A stretch of 64,000 nt of DNA from Campylobacterales bacterium (GTDB taxonomy: Bacteria; Campylobacterota; Campylobacteria; Campylobacterales; Sulfurimonadaceae): NCBI GenBank assembly GCA_016938175.1, contig JAFGVE010000024.1, positions 62,001-126,000 of the forward strand, in the 5' to 3' direction. Made by a program: the position numbers and the translations under genes. Every line of letters starts with the position of its first letter. Position 1 is the first letter of the stretch. Below the pieces are notes generated by a model. It saw nothing but the letters and a program-made list of their open reading frames with translations. It was not told where the DNA came from and did no database searches. Positions 36,109 to 44,602 of this stretch are shown piece after piece.

Positions 36109-36447
36109 ATGCAAACTATAGATTGGAGCGACTTTCAAAAAGTTGATATTCGAGTCGGTACGATTATAGAGGTCGAGGATTTTCCAGAGGCGAGAAAGCC
36201 CGCTTTTAAGTTAAAAGTAGACTTTGGAGAAGAGATAGGGATTAAAAAATCTAGTGCGCAGATAACAGACTTATATACGAAAGAATCACTTATTGGGAAA
36301 CAAATTTTGGCTGTAGTAAACTTTGAACCTAAACAGATAGGTCCTATAATGTCAGAATGTTTAGTAACAGGACTCCACCAAGATGATGGCTCAGTAGTAC
36401 TCGCAACTGTAGATATGAAACTACCAAATGGTGCAAAATTGGCTTAA
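36109..36447 (+). CDS. csaA: CsaA-type tRNA-binding-domain protein
   Basis: The 112-residue protein is a stand-alone EMAP/OB-fold tRNA-binding domain with [22 protein letters not shown] and [14 protein letters not shown], matching CsaA. CsaA of B. subtilis is described as a chaperone linked to protein export and can bind tRNA. It is followed by an EamA transporter gene with almost no gap. Confidence 0.9.
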   Translation: MQTIDWSDFQKVDIRVGTIIEVEDFPEARKPAFKLKVDFGEEIGIKKSSAQITDLYTKESLIGKQILAVVNFEPKQIGPIMSECLVTGLHQDDGSVVLATVDMKLPNGAKLA

Positions 36448-36454
36448 TGCAATC

Positions 36455-37354
36455 ATGTTAAATTTAAAAACCTATTTTTTCATAACCCTTTGTGTACTCT
36501 TTTGGTCGGGAAATTTTGTTATTGGAAGATACATAAAAGATGATGTTACACCCTTAGAGTTAGCCTTCTTTAGATGGTTTTTTGTTTTTATAATCATCTC
36601 GCCTATTTTAGTTGTACGTCATCAACGTATACTTAGATCTTTAAGAGAAAACTTTAAAATGGTAACGCTTTTAGCACTACTAAGCATTACGGCTTTTAAT
36701 ACTCTTTTATACTTTGGACTCGCAGAGACAACATCGACGAATGCGCTAATTATAAACTCAAGCGTACCTATTCTAGTATTACTTCTATCGTATGTTATTT
36801 TAAAACAAGATATCAATCTATTCCAAGTTCTTGGAATTGTACTCTCAACCTTAGGTGTTGTCTTTTTAATCTTAAAGGCTGACATCTCACATATCTTTAC
36901 TTTAGAGTTCAATTCAGGAGATATTTTAGTGGTTATATCTTCACTTACTTGGGCGCTTTACTCTGTTTTAGTAAAGTTCAAACCTGATGATATAAACGAT
37001 TTTGAGTACTTTGCCCTCATTGTAGCTATAGGTTTGGTATTTTTACTGCCACTTTATCTCGCTCAAGGGTATACTATTCAAAAAGAGTTAGAGGTATTGC
37101 AGAGTAACTACTTAGCCTTTTTATACATCTCTATTTTTGCTTCTATTACATCGTACTACTTTTGGCACTATGGTATAGAAAAAGTTGGTGCATCTAAAAC
37201 GGCACAGTTTACACACCTCATGCCAGTTTTTGGTATAAGTTTAGCTGCTGTATTTTTAAAAGAGAGTTTAGAAATGTATCATCTTTTAGGCGCTTTCTTG
37301 ATTGCCTTTGGTATATATGTTTCTCTTTTTTATAAACAAATAGTGAGTAATTAG
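36455..37354 (+). CDS. EamA/DMT-family transporter
   Basis: The 299-residue product has ten membrane helices in two EamA repeats: WSGNFVIGRYIKDDVTPLELAFFRW begins the first, and DILVVISSLTWALYSVL the second. Such carriers export amino acids or other metabolites; the substrate is not evident. An ATG at 36428 inside csaA is in frame, but ATG 36455 places the start directly before the first helix; neither has a clear ribosome-binding site, so the start is uncertain by nine codons. It lies between csaA and a GNAT gene. Confidence 0.87.
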   Translation: MLNLKTYFFITLCVLFWSGNFVIGRYIKDDVTPLELAFFRWFFVFIIISPILVVRHQRILRSLRENFKMVTLLALLSITAFNTLLYFGLAETTSTNALIINSSVPILVLLLSYVILKQDINLFQVLGIVLSTLGVVFLILKADISHIFTLEFNSGDILVVISSLTWALYSVLVKFKPDDINDFEYFALIVAIGLVFLLPLYLAQGYTIQKELEVLQSNYLAFLYISIFASITSYYFWHYGIEKVGASKTAQFTHLMPVFGISLAAVFLKESLEMYHLLGAFLIAFGIYVSLFYKQIVSN

Positions 37355-37362
37355 GTAAAAAT

Positions 37363-37848
37363 ATGAACATAAAAATAGTAAGAGCAGACTATAATGATAT
37401 GCAGCATAAAAAAGACATTCCTTATCTGCTTAATGCTTATGCTACTGACCCAATGGGTGGTGGGAAAGCTTTAAGTGAAGATGTTATGCAAAACCTTGTT
37501 GTGGAACTTTTAAAACTACCACATGCTTTAAGCGTTTTAGCCTATGTCGACAATGAACCAGCAGCTTTAGTAAACTGCTTTGAAGGCTTTTCAACTTTCG
37601 CTTGTAAGCCTTTACTAAATATACACGATATTTGCGTTTTAAAAAATTATAGAGGAATGGGACTAAGTCAAAAACTTCTTAAAGAAGTAGAGTCTATAGC
37701 CAAAGAAAAAGGGTGCTGTAAAATAACTTTAGAGGTTCTAAGTAATAACACTGTGGCAAAAGCAGCATATGAAAAATTTGGTTTTAGCTCTTATGAATTA
37801 GACCCCCAAGCAGGTAGTGCCATTTTTTGGCAAAAGGTTTTGATATAA
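37363..37848 (+). CDS. GNAT-family N-acetyltransferase
   Basis: The 161-residue protein has the acetyl-CoA-binding GNAT motif A (LKNYRGMGLSQKLLKEV), followed by ITLEVLSNNTVAKAAYEKFGF and a short C-terminal strand. It would transfer an acetyl group to an amine, but the acceptor is unknown. It lies nine bases after the EamA carrier. Confidence 0.9.
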   Translation: MNIKIVRADYNDMQHKKDIPYLLNAYATDPMGGGKALSEDVMQNLVVELLKLPHALSVLAYVDNEPAALVNCFEGFSTFACKPLLNIHDICVLKNYRGMGLSQKLLKEVESIAKEKGCCKITLEVLSNNTVAKAAYEKFGFSSYELDPQAGSAIFWQKVLI

Positions 37849-37917
37849 GTTTTACATTTCATCATTTAAGCACCTTTAGTGTAGAATGCCGCAAAATTAT
37901 TTAGCAAGGTGTTTTTA

Positions 37918-38484
37918 ATGGCAACTGTTGGTATGAGCGATATCAAAAAAAATGTACGTTTAATCGTTGGTGAGGTTCCGTACAAAGTTATAGAGTTTCA
38001 ACACGTAAAACCGGGAAAAGGTGCTGCGTTTGTACGTATGAAAATGAAGAGTTTTTTAAACGGAAAAGTTGTTGAAAAAACTGTTCACGCTGGTGATAAG
38101 TTCGATGTTCCTGTAATTGACTACAAAACTATGCAGTATTTATATGATGATGGTGAAATGTTCCAGTTTATGGACAATGACACATATGAGCAACTTGGTC
38201 TTACATACGATCAGTGTGATGATGCGAGCAAGTGGTTTAAAGATGGTGTTTTAGTTGACATCGTATTTTATCAAGGACAAGCTATTTCAGTGCAAGCTCC
38301 TGAGACTATGGAACTAGAAGTAACAGACACACCGCCAAACTTCAAAGGTGACACTTCAAGTGGTAGTAAAAAACCTGCTACTTTAGAGACTGGTGCGGTT
38401 GTACAAGTTCCTTACCATGTTTTAGTTGGGGACATTGTAAAAGTAAACACTGTTGACAGTGAATTCCTCGGGAAAGTTAAGTAA
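37918..38484 (+). CDS. efp: Translation elongation factor P
   Basis: EF-P relieves ribosome stalling at polyproline. The 188-residue protein starts MATVGMSDIKK, has the tip loop KPGKGAAFV with the conserved K34 that can be modified, and ends with the OB domains (TVDSEFLGKVK). An in-frame GTG at 37909 is rejected because AAGG lies nine bases before ATG 37918. No EpmA/EpmB-type modification gene is in the window. A strong hairpin follows. Confidence 0.96.
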   Translation: MATVGMSDIKKNVRLIVGEVPYKVIEFQHVKPGKGAAFVRMKMKSFLNGKVVEKTVHAGDKFDVPVIDYKTMQYLYDDGEMFQFMDNDTYEQLGLTYDQCDDASKWFKDGVLVDIVFYQGQAISVQAPETMELEVTDTPPNFKGDTSSGSKKPATLETGAVVQVPYHVLVGDIVKVNTVDSEFLGKVK

Positions 38485-38493
38485 GATTTTTTT

Positions 38494-38519
38494 AGTATGA
38501 CACATGAAAGTGTCATACT
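38494..38519. terminator. Bidirectional hairpin between efp and the PhnD-like gene
   Basis: A perfect 10-bp stem (AGTATGACAC / GTGTCATACT) with loop ATGAAA fills most of the 35-base gap between two convergent genes. A short T run follows on plus. It fits a shared transcript end. Confidence 0.65.
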
Positions 38520-39344
38520 TTACTCTTCTTTCATATAGTCATCGACTTTTTTCATTACTAATTCCAATTCTTTATACTCATCTTCATTAGTTTTTTGAAA
38601 TCCTATTGCAGAAGTTTTTATCTCTTTTAATACTCTTACATCACGGAGCTCTAAAAGTGCTTCTTGAATTTTAGTGGTAATTTCTTGTTCAACTTTACTA
38701 TTAGCAACAATTAAAAAGTCTGGATAAACTTCACTCGTTGCTATATTTTGAAGATAATCTACATATTTATCAGCAACAGATTTCTTGATTGCTCCTGCGT
38801 CATATTTTCCTATTATGACGTATTGCGCAACCTTATCATGTCTTCCCAAAAAATTGTACTTTTCAAGACTTTTTAATTTATCTTCGTCTATAAGCATTTT
38901 CATAGGTACATAGTATGAAAGAGTAGAGTTAGGCGAACCAAAGGCAAAAGATTTGTTACTGAGGTCAGATAAAGAGCGAATAGAGGAGCCTTTTTTACTG
39001 ATGATAACGCTTCTAAAAGAGTTATTGTCAATATTTTCTAATTTAGCGAGAATAATTAACGCATTGGGTTGTTTCTTTTTAACTTTTATGTAAGGAGACG
39101 GACCAATAAAACCTATGTCAAAAGTTCCATCAGCAAATTTGTTAATGGTATCTTGATAGTTGTACCCACTCTGAAAAACGATTTTTTTATTGGTCTTTTT
39201 TTCAAGGTACTTTATAAGTGGAGTAAGCTTTTTTTCCATGAGGTGTACTTCAACAGTTGAGATGACTCCAAAAGTCAAAGTGTCATGGGCTGTTAGAGAT
39301 TTACATAAAGAGAATACCAAGAAGATGGTTATAAGTGCTTTCAT
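38520..39344 (-). CDS. PhnD-like periplasmic substrate-binding protein
   Basis: The 274-residue product has a signal peptide (to about 19) and the type 2 periplasmic-binding fold of PhnD/phosphite-binding proteins: LTFGVISTVEVHLMEKKL, GTFDIGFIGPSPYI, SLSDLSNKSFAFGSPNS, YVPMKML and KYDAGAIKKS. No ABC permease or ATPase gene is nearby. Instead it diverges, 56 bases apart, from a membrane diguanylate cyclase. In other bacteria orphan PhnD-like proteins serve as ligand sensors for membrane signal proteins. That role is inferred here; the ligand is unknown and need not be a phosphonate. Confidence 0.85.
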   Translation of the reverse strand: MKALITIFLVFSLCKSLTAHDTLTFGVISTVEVHLMEKKLTPLIKYLEKKTNKKIVFQSGYNYQDTINKFADGTFDIGFIGPSPYIKVKKKQPNALIILAKLENIDNNSFRSVIISKKGSSIRSLSDLSNKSFAFGSPNSTLSYYVPMKMLIDEDKLKSLEKYNFLGRHDKVAQYVIIGKYDAGAIKKSVADKYVDYLQNIATSEVYPDFLIVANSKVEQEITTKIQEALLELRDVRVLKEIKTSAIGFQKTNEDEYKELELVMKKVDDYMKEE

Positions 39345-39400
39345 GCCTCAATCATAATCTTATTTATGTTAAAGTAAGATGAATACAAAGGATATAGGGA

Positions 39401-41251
39401 ATGCGTTACTATTTTATAATATTTATTGTTTATGAGATACTGATCACCTCATATTTTTATTTTCAGTACAAGTACAAGGTAGATAGTTATCATGAAAAGA
39501 CTGCTGCTTTAATTCAAAACTCCTTTAACTCAGTTATCAATACTTTTACAATTGTCAACGATGAGTTTCATTCTGAACAGGCAGATAAGCTTGCTGCATT
39601 GGTGGTTCAAGCAAATGGAAAGAGTCCAGAGGTTAGAAATAAGGTTCGTGCAGAAATATTAGAAAATTTTATGCCTTTTTACAGTAACAAAAACTTGGAT
39701 ATCTTTGCTGGAATGCATGTGTTTGATAAGGATGGTAAATCTCTTCTTCGTCTGCATCAACCAAGTTTTTATGATGATGACATTATCAAAAGACGTCCCT
39801 CTTTACAAAAAATGCAACAAAGCTTTTCTTATCAGCATGGATTTGAGATAGGTATGTGTGATACAACATATAGATACCAATACCCACTTTTTTATGATGG
39901 TGCTTTTGTAGGAAGTTATGAGTATAGTGTGGATTATAACTCTATACTAAAAGAGATGAAAAAGTTCTATGATGAGGATTTTATTATACTTTTTAAAGCC
40001 ACAGAGATGGAGAAAATAGTCAAAGAAAACGCTTTAAAAACAAAGTTTAATTATTTACAAATAGATGAAAAAAGTTATTACAGCAGTCAAAATTGTTATA
40101 AGAACTCTTATGATGAAAAACGTTTAAAGTATCTTTATAAATTAGATGAATTTATCCATGCATTAGAGTTAAATAGGCCAAGCGTTATAGATTATCACTT
40201 TAAGTCTGTAAGTTTTTCTTCAGTTGTTACTCCTCTTAAAAGTATTACAGGTGAGGATATCGCATATATAGTTGTAACTATTAAAGATGACTCAGAGGAG
40301 ATTTTTTTAAGTACATTTTTCATGGAAACTTTTATTGTTTCACTTTTGAGTCTTATTGTCTATCTCTACATTTTAAAACAGTTAAAACATAGAGCTTATA
40401 TTCAAAATCTTTTAAATATACAAAAAGATATTTTAATTGTAACGGACGGAGATAGAATTAAGGATGCGAACCGTGCACTTTTAGAGTTCTTTAACTTCTC
40501 TAGCCTTGATGAATTTATTACTCAGCATGAGTGTATATGTGACTTCTTTATTGAAGAAGAGGGCTTTTTACAAAAATATAACAATGGTGTTTTATGGTTA
40601 GACTATCTTCTTTTAAACCCGAATGAACATAATAGAGTGAAGATGCAAAATCAAAAAACATTACAAGTTTTTGTTTTTGAGATAGAGTTTGAAAACTTTA
40701 CAGGAAAAAATAGTTTTATACTTTTTAGAGATATTACACAGGAGTATGCAAAAACATTAGAGTTACAAAATCAAGCTAGCTATGATGGACTCACGCAAAT
40801 TTATAATCGTTCGAGTTTTGAACAAGAACTGACTAAGGAGCTCGAAAAAGCTTCTCGATATGGATATACATTCTCGTTAATTATGTTTGATATTGATCAT
40901 TTTAAAGACGTAAACGATACCTATGGACATGATGTTGGAGATGTGATTTTAAAAGAGATAAGTCGTATAGTTAAAAATGCCATACGTGACGTAGACTTTT
41001 TTGCTAGATGGGGTGGAGAGGAGTTTATGATAATCTCTAATGGAGATATTAAAAATAGTGAGGATTTCGCGGAGAAAATTCGAAGTCTAATCGAAAATCA
41101 TCAATTTCCTCATATTGGGGATTTAAGTGCAAGTTTTGGCGTTACAGAGTATAGAACAGGGGACACTGCAGAGAGTATCATAAAACGAAGTGATAATATG
41201 CTTTACAGCGCAAAAGAATCTGGAAGAAACTGTGTTGTATCTATACGATAG
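39401..41251 (+). CDS. Membrane diguanylate cyclase (periplasmic sensor-PAS-GGDEF)
   Basis: The 616-residue protein has a first membrane helix (about 1-20) and a large periplasmic sensor region of Cache-like character (FDKDGKSLLRLHQP, FYDGAFVGSYEYSVD) to about 305. A second helix spans about 308-328. A PAS-like domain (about 340-450) and a GGDEF domain follow, the latter with an intact GGEEF (538-542) and an inhibitory I-site RDVD (529-532) placed five residues before it. It should make cyclic di-GMP with product inhibition. The start follows AGGATATAGGGA. The divergent PhnD-like gene may supply its ligand-binding partner. Confidence 0.93.
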   Translation: MRYYFIIFIVYEILITSYFYFQYKYKVDSYHEKTAALIQNSFNSVINTFTIVNDEFHSEQADKLAALVVQANGKSPEVRNKVRAEILENFMPFYSNKNLDIFAGMHVFDKDGKSLLRLHQPSFYDDDIIKRRPSLQKMQQSFSYQHGFEIGMCDTTYRYQYPLFYDGAFVGSYEYSVDYNSILKEMKKFYDEDFIILFKATEMEKIVKENALKTKFNYLQIDEKSYYSSQNCYKNSYDEKRLKYLYKLDEFIHALELNRPSVIDYHFKSVSFSSVVTPLKSITGEDIAYIVVTIKDDSEEIFLSTFFMETFIVSLLSLIVYLYILKQLKHRAYIQNLLNIQKDILIVTDGDRIKDANRALLEFFNFSSLDEFITQHECICDFFIEEEGFLQKYNNGVLWLDYLLLNPNEHNRVKMQNQKTLQVFVFEIEFENFTGKNSFILFRDITQEYAKTLELQNQASYDGLTQIYNRSSFEQELTKELEKASRYGYTFSLIMFDIDHFKDVNDTYGHDVGDVILKEISRIVKNAIRDVDFFARWGGEEFMIISNGDIKNSEDFAEKIRSLIENHQFPHIGDLSASFGVTEYRTGDTAESIIKRSDNMLYSAKESGRNCVVSIR

Positions 41252-41303
41252 TTTTTTCAATAAATAGTTATTTTTTATTTATATATATTTTTCTTCCTTA
41301 TTC

Positions 41304-41337
41304 AGATAGAATGGTTTCTTTAAAAGGAAGGAAGTGA
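41304..41337 (+). repeat. 34-bp leader repeat, copy A
   Basis: This stretch runs from AGATAGAA through the GTG start of the ankyrin-like gene. It matches 43307-43340 at 30 of 34 positions and keeps the same offset to a GTG start. It contains a TAGAAT -10-like hexamer and a purine-rich GGAAGGAAG ribosome-binding site. Confidence 0.8.
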
Positions 41338-43265
41338 TTATTTTACATTTTACAATAGCAGTTGTTTATATATTTTTGTTGAGTTTTATACTTTACGGCT
41401 ATATACTTTTTTTTAAATGGTTTTGGCAAATATTTCTATATATCCGCATTAAATACAAAAATTTTACGAATCGTAAAGACCCAAAAAAACTTATTGTCGT
41501 AAATAGACATGAATATTTTAAAAACGCTCTGATGGTTTTATCAGATAAAAAGAAAAATATAGCCCTGCTAGTTCTTTTATTTGGTTTTACACTAACCATT
41601 TTTACACAACACCTTTTAAAAAATACAACTGATGAAAATAGACATCTATCTGCAAAACAGTACTTTGCAGTAGGACAAACAGCAAATACTTTTAAGCTTA
41701 CTACACTTAATGTTTTACACCCTGATTTTCCTTTGTTGATGCCACTAGAGTGGTTTCAAAAATTAGTATATTTACATGGAAGTTCATTTTTGCCAAAAAA
41801 CGATGATGAAAAGTATTTATGGCAACAACTTTGGTTCTATAATCCATATACTATTACACAAACACCTCCATGGGGTTATAGTGCTAAACCATTCACTCCT
41901 GTATATAACAACAAACATTTTTCTAAAATGTATAGTGGGTTTATAACTGCTTTTGAGAAAGTAATGGATGGTAATATAAGTGATCACAAGCTTTTTAATG
42001 ATGTTGTTCCAAGAGATATTAGCTCTAACTTAGAGTTCGCGATTATATTTCAACGGCACCAAGACTCTCTTCGTATGTCTGGTGAGGCTGGTGTGATAAT
42101 GGCAAGAGAGGCAAAGTACCAAGAACAGACTGATAATCTCTACCGTTACAGCAAGATTGCCCAACAATGGTGGAAAGATGAAATAATCCCTGAAAATATT
42201 AGATTCTTAAAACAGCAAGAATTGACCTTTTTAGAAGCTAAATTAACCATTAGCACAAGTAAGTTATTTGAACATTTAATGCTTCATGTAACAAAGTGTG
42301 ACGACCCATTAATAGATGAATATTTACAAGATCGTATTAATTTAAATCAAGCACTTACTCCTGAATATAAAGCTAGGTTTTCGATGATGCTACAAACATA
42401 CCGTTCGATGTTTTTTCAGTACCTGATAGAAAAGTACTGCAAAAGAGAGTTTCTTGTTTCTGCGTATGGCAAACATAAGCATATGAAACGTTGGGGTTAT
42501 ATAGAAGATCAAGAAACTAATTTGAGAATTGGCACAGGGTATGACCTACAAACAAAAGAGAGCAATACAACATTATCACCACTATTTGACGCTTTAGCTG
42601 AGACAAATACTACAAAAGTAGCAAAAGAGCTTCAATCAAAGCAGTTAAATGTTGATGTCCGCTTTTTTGGAGATAAAACACCTCTTCATTATGCTGCATA
42701 TCACAACGACTTGCCTATGATTCAACTATTACTTAAAAAAGGTGCAGATATTAATGCACAGGATAAAGCCAAAAAAATTCCACTGCAATATGCAATAGAA
42801 AATTATAGCTATGAAGCCACAAAATACTTGCTTGAACATAATAGTTCTCATAAGTGGGTTCCTGAAAATATCCGAAAAGGTAGAAGTGAAGATGGAAAGT
42901 GGTTTACAACATCTTGGGAATATTTATTGGTTTATGGTCAGTTCGGAGTAGACAGAATGGAAATAATTCAGTTTATAAAATTACTAATTAAACATAATGT
43001 CGACCTATTTAACGAATGAGAAAATTGTAGAGGTATGGGATTACTTCACATGGCGTCTTTAGGCTATAGCCTTCGTATTGAGTCAGAGACTAAGTACATG
43101 GTCGAAATAATTAAAATGCTTTTAGAAAAAGGATTAGATTATAAAGTGAAAGATTGTGATGGTAGAAATGCGTACGAGATAGCTGTGCAACAATATTCAT
43201 GGATGCACATAGTATTTGAACCGTATATGAGCGTTGAAGACAAAAAAACTTTAAAAATAAAATAA
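41334..43265 (+). pseudogene. Ankyrin-repeat membrane protein, interrupted by in-frame TGA
   Basis: From the GTG at 41334 one frame runs 561 codons to a TGA at 43017-43019. It then stays open in the same frame for 81 more codons (E-N-C-R-G-M-G-L-L-H...) to a TAA at 43263-43265. Both sides carry ankyrin repeats: DKTPLHYAAYHND and ADINAQDKAKKIPLQYA before the stop, and GMGLLHMASLGYS and GRNAYEIAVQQ after it. So a single gene of about 643 codons appears to have gained a nonsense codon (TGG to TGA would do it). The N-terminus has two membrane helices (about 3-28 and 77-95). If not a sequencing error, the truncated product could still be made, and a restart at ATG 43035 is possible. The function is unknown. 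Confidence 0.75.
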
Positions 43266-43275
43266 GGAGATAGAA

Positions 43276-43317
43276 ATGGCACAAGATTATATTGGACAAA
43301 CGAAGAAGATAGAATAG
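43276..43317 (+). pseudogene. 13-codon gene stub with a strong ribosome-binding site
   Basis: ATG 43276 has AAGGAG six bases upstream and reads MAQDYIGQTKKIE before a TAG. The last codons fall inside copy B of the leader repeat. It looks like the 5' end of a gene whose body was lost by recombination at the repeat. A tiny functional leader peptide is the alternative. Confidence 0.4.
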
Positions 43318-43340
43318 TATCTTTAAAGGGAAAGAAGTGA
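43307..43340 (+). repeat. 34-bp leader repeat, copy B
   Basis: It matches 41304-41337 with four substitutions, no gaps, and ends at the GTG start (43337) of the next membrane-protein gene. The repeat duplicates a -10-like TAGAAT, the spacing and the ribosome-binding site. Confidence 0.8.
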
Positions 43341-43933
43341 TAGTTATATATTTAATATCTGGAATATTGATGTTGATAGGGGTGTATTTTACAATTAAAT
43401 ATCGTCCTTATTGTACTCTTAAAAATTCTGAATCTGAACTGGCTAGAGAACTTCATCTTAAACAATTACTCGGTGAACCGATGAGTGAGAATGCACAGCT
43501 CCAGTTAAATAGATATCTCTTACAAACAAATATATATGTTTTTGGGCAGTTTTTGATATTTATTTCAGTTATACCACACATATTGATATCAATAGATAAG
43601 TTCAATGCTTTAAGTTTTCCTCCTTACTTTTTGATTCTAATATGTACCTTACCCGTTATTGTAATACGACCTTTTATGTTGCCTTTTTGTTATCGAACAT
43701 TTCCTTCTAGTATATTATGGAAGTATACAGATGAGTATGTTGAGAAATTGAAAATTTATAATAAAAAAAGAGTTGGAAAAGAGCTTACTACAACTGAGTT
43801 AAAGATTTATAGAAATGAAGAGTTCTCACACAAAATGTTTTTTCTTTATAGAAATGTTTCAAACTTTGGTGTTGTTTTACATTTACTTTTAGATGTATTT
43901 TTTGTATTAACCAAAGGTATAGTAGTAAATTAA
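43337..43933 (+). CDS. Unknown four-helix membrane protein
   Basis: The 198-residue product has hydrophobic segments near 3-20, 70-90, 95-115 and 175-193, with a charged stretch between them (TDEYVEKLKIYNKKRVGKEL). The start is a GTG within a copy of the leader repeat. I do not recognise a family. Its placement after a decaying ankyrin gene and before a toxin-antitoxin pair suggests accessory DNA; an immunity or partner protein of the ankyrin gene is only a guess. Confidence 0.65.
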   Translation: MIVIYLISGILMLIGVYFTIKYRPYCTLKNSESELARELHLKQLLGEPMSENAQLQLNRYLLQTNIYVFGQFLIFISVIPHILISIDKFNALSFPPYFLILICTLPVIVIRPFMLPFCYRTFPSSILWKYTDEYVEKLKIYNKKRVGKELTTTELKIYRNEEFSHKMFFLYRNVSNFGVVLHLLLDVFFVLTKGIVVN

Positions 43934-43937
43934 ATGC

Positions 43938-43943
43938 TATAAT
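43938..43943 (+). promoter_or_regulatory. Extended -10 of the toxin-antitoxin operon
   Basis: TATAAT is preceded by TG and one base (TGCTATAAT), an extended -10 element, 32 bases before the antitoxin ATG. It lies immediately after the stop of the preceding gene. Toxin-antitoxin operons are usually repressed by their own complex near this site; no clear operator palindrome was identified. Confidence 0.55.
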
Positions 43944-43975
43944 ACGATTTAAAGTACTATTAAAAGGACTCTAAA

Positions 43976-44230
43976 ATGACTATTATGGCAAATGATTTAA
44001 AAACTAGAGGTGTGACAATACTAGATGAAGCACTCAAGTTAGAAGATGAAGCAATCATCAGTGTACGTGGTAAATCAAAATATGTAGTAATGGATCTTGA
44101 ACACTATAACTATCTTAGAGAGTGTGAGCTTGAAGCAGCTCTTATTCAAACTCATAAAGAGATTGCAGAAGGTAAAGCTCAAACATTAACGGCAGAAGAA
44201 CACATAGAGGCTCTTCGTAATGAGTTATAA
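43976..44230 (+). CDS. Antitoxin, Phd/YefM-like
   Basis: The 84-residue acidic protein has an N-terminal dimer/DNA-binding part typical of Phd/YefM antitoxins (TRGVTILDEAL, ISVRGKSKYVVMDLEHYNYLRE) and a helical C-terminus that would wrap the toxin. ATG 43976 has AGGA seven bases upstream; ATG 43985 is a less likely start. It overlaps the toxin gene by 11 bases. Confidence 0.88.
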   Translation: MTIMANDLKTRGVTILDEALKLEDEAIISVRGKSKYVVMDLEHYNYLRECELEAALIQTHKEIAEGKAQTLTAEEHIEALRNEL

Positions 44231-44495
44231 ATTAATTTTTACACAACAGTATGAAAAGCGTTTACGAAAATTTATAAAAAAACACCCTGATGTACTTTTA
44301 CAATATGAGAAAACTATTAAACTTTTAGAGATAAATCCTCATCATCCTTCATTACGATTACATAAATTATCAGGAAAGCTATCCGAACTTCACTCCGTAT
44401 CTATAAATATTAGCTATCGAATAACAATTGAATTGATTATTACAGAGAAAGAAATTATCCCTGTAGAGATAGGTTCGCATGATGAAGTATACTGA
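44220..44495 (+). CDS. RelE/YafQ-type toxin (mRNA interferase)
   Basis: The 91-residue basic protein fits the RelE/ParE fold: a start YKLIFTQQYEKRLRKFIKKHP, the central LRLHKLSGKLSELHSVSINISYRI, and an end IGSHDEVY, close to the YafQ/RelE end pattern. Such toxins cleave mRNA on the ribosome. Coupled translation with the antitoxin supports the pair. It closes the accessory stretch before dnaE. Confidence 0.88.
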   Translation: MSYKLIFTQQYEKRLRKFIKKHPDVLLQYEKTIKLLEINPHHPSLRLHKLSGKLSELHSVSINISYRITIELIITEKEIIPVEIGSHDEVY

Positions 44496-44539
44496 TGAGT
44501 ATGTCTATAAAAGAGCTAAAAATAGTAAAAAAATTATCA

Positions 44540-44566
44540 TTATAGATTAAGACAAATCTACTATAA
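44540..44566. repeat. Inverted repeat upstream of dnaE
   Basis: TTATAGATT and AATCTA-C-TATAA form an inverted repeat with one bulged base around a six-base loop (AAGACA). The right arm overlaps TATAAT (44562-44567), a likely -10 element of dnaE. It could end the toxin transcript or bind a regulator at the dnaE promoter. Confidence 0.4.
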
Positions 44567-44602
44567 TCACTAAATAATTATCTCTTACGTAAGGTAAAAA
44601 TT

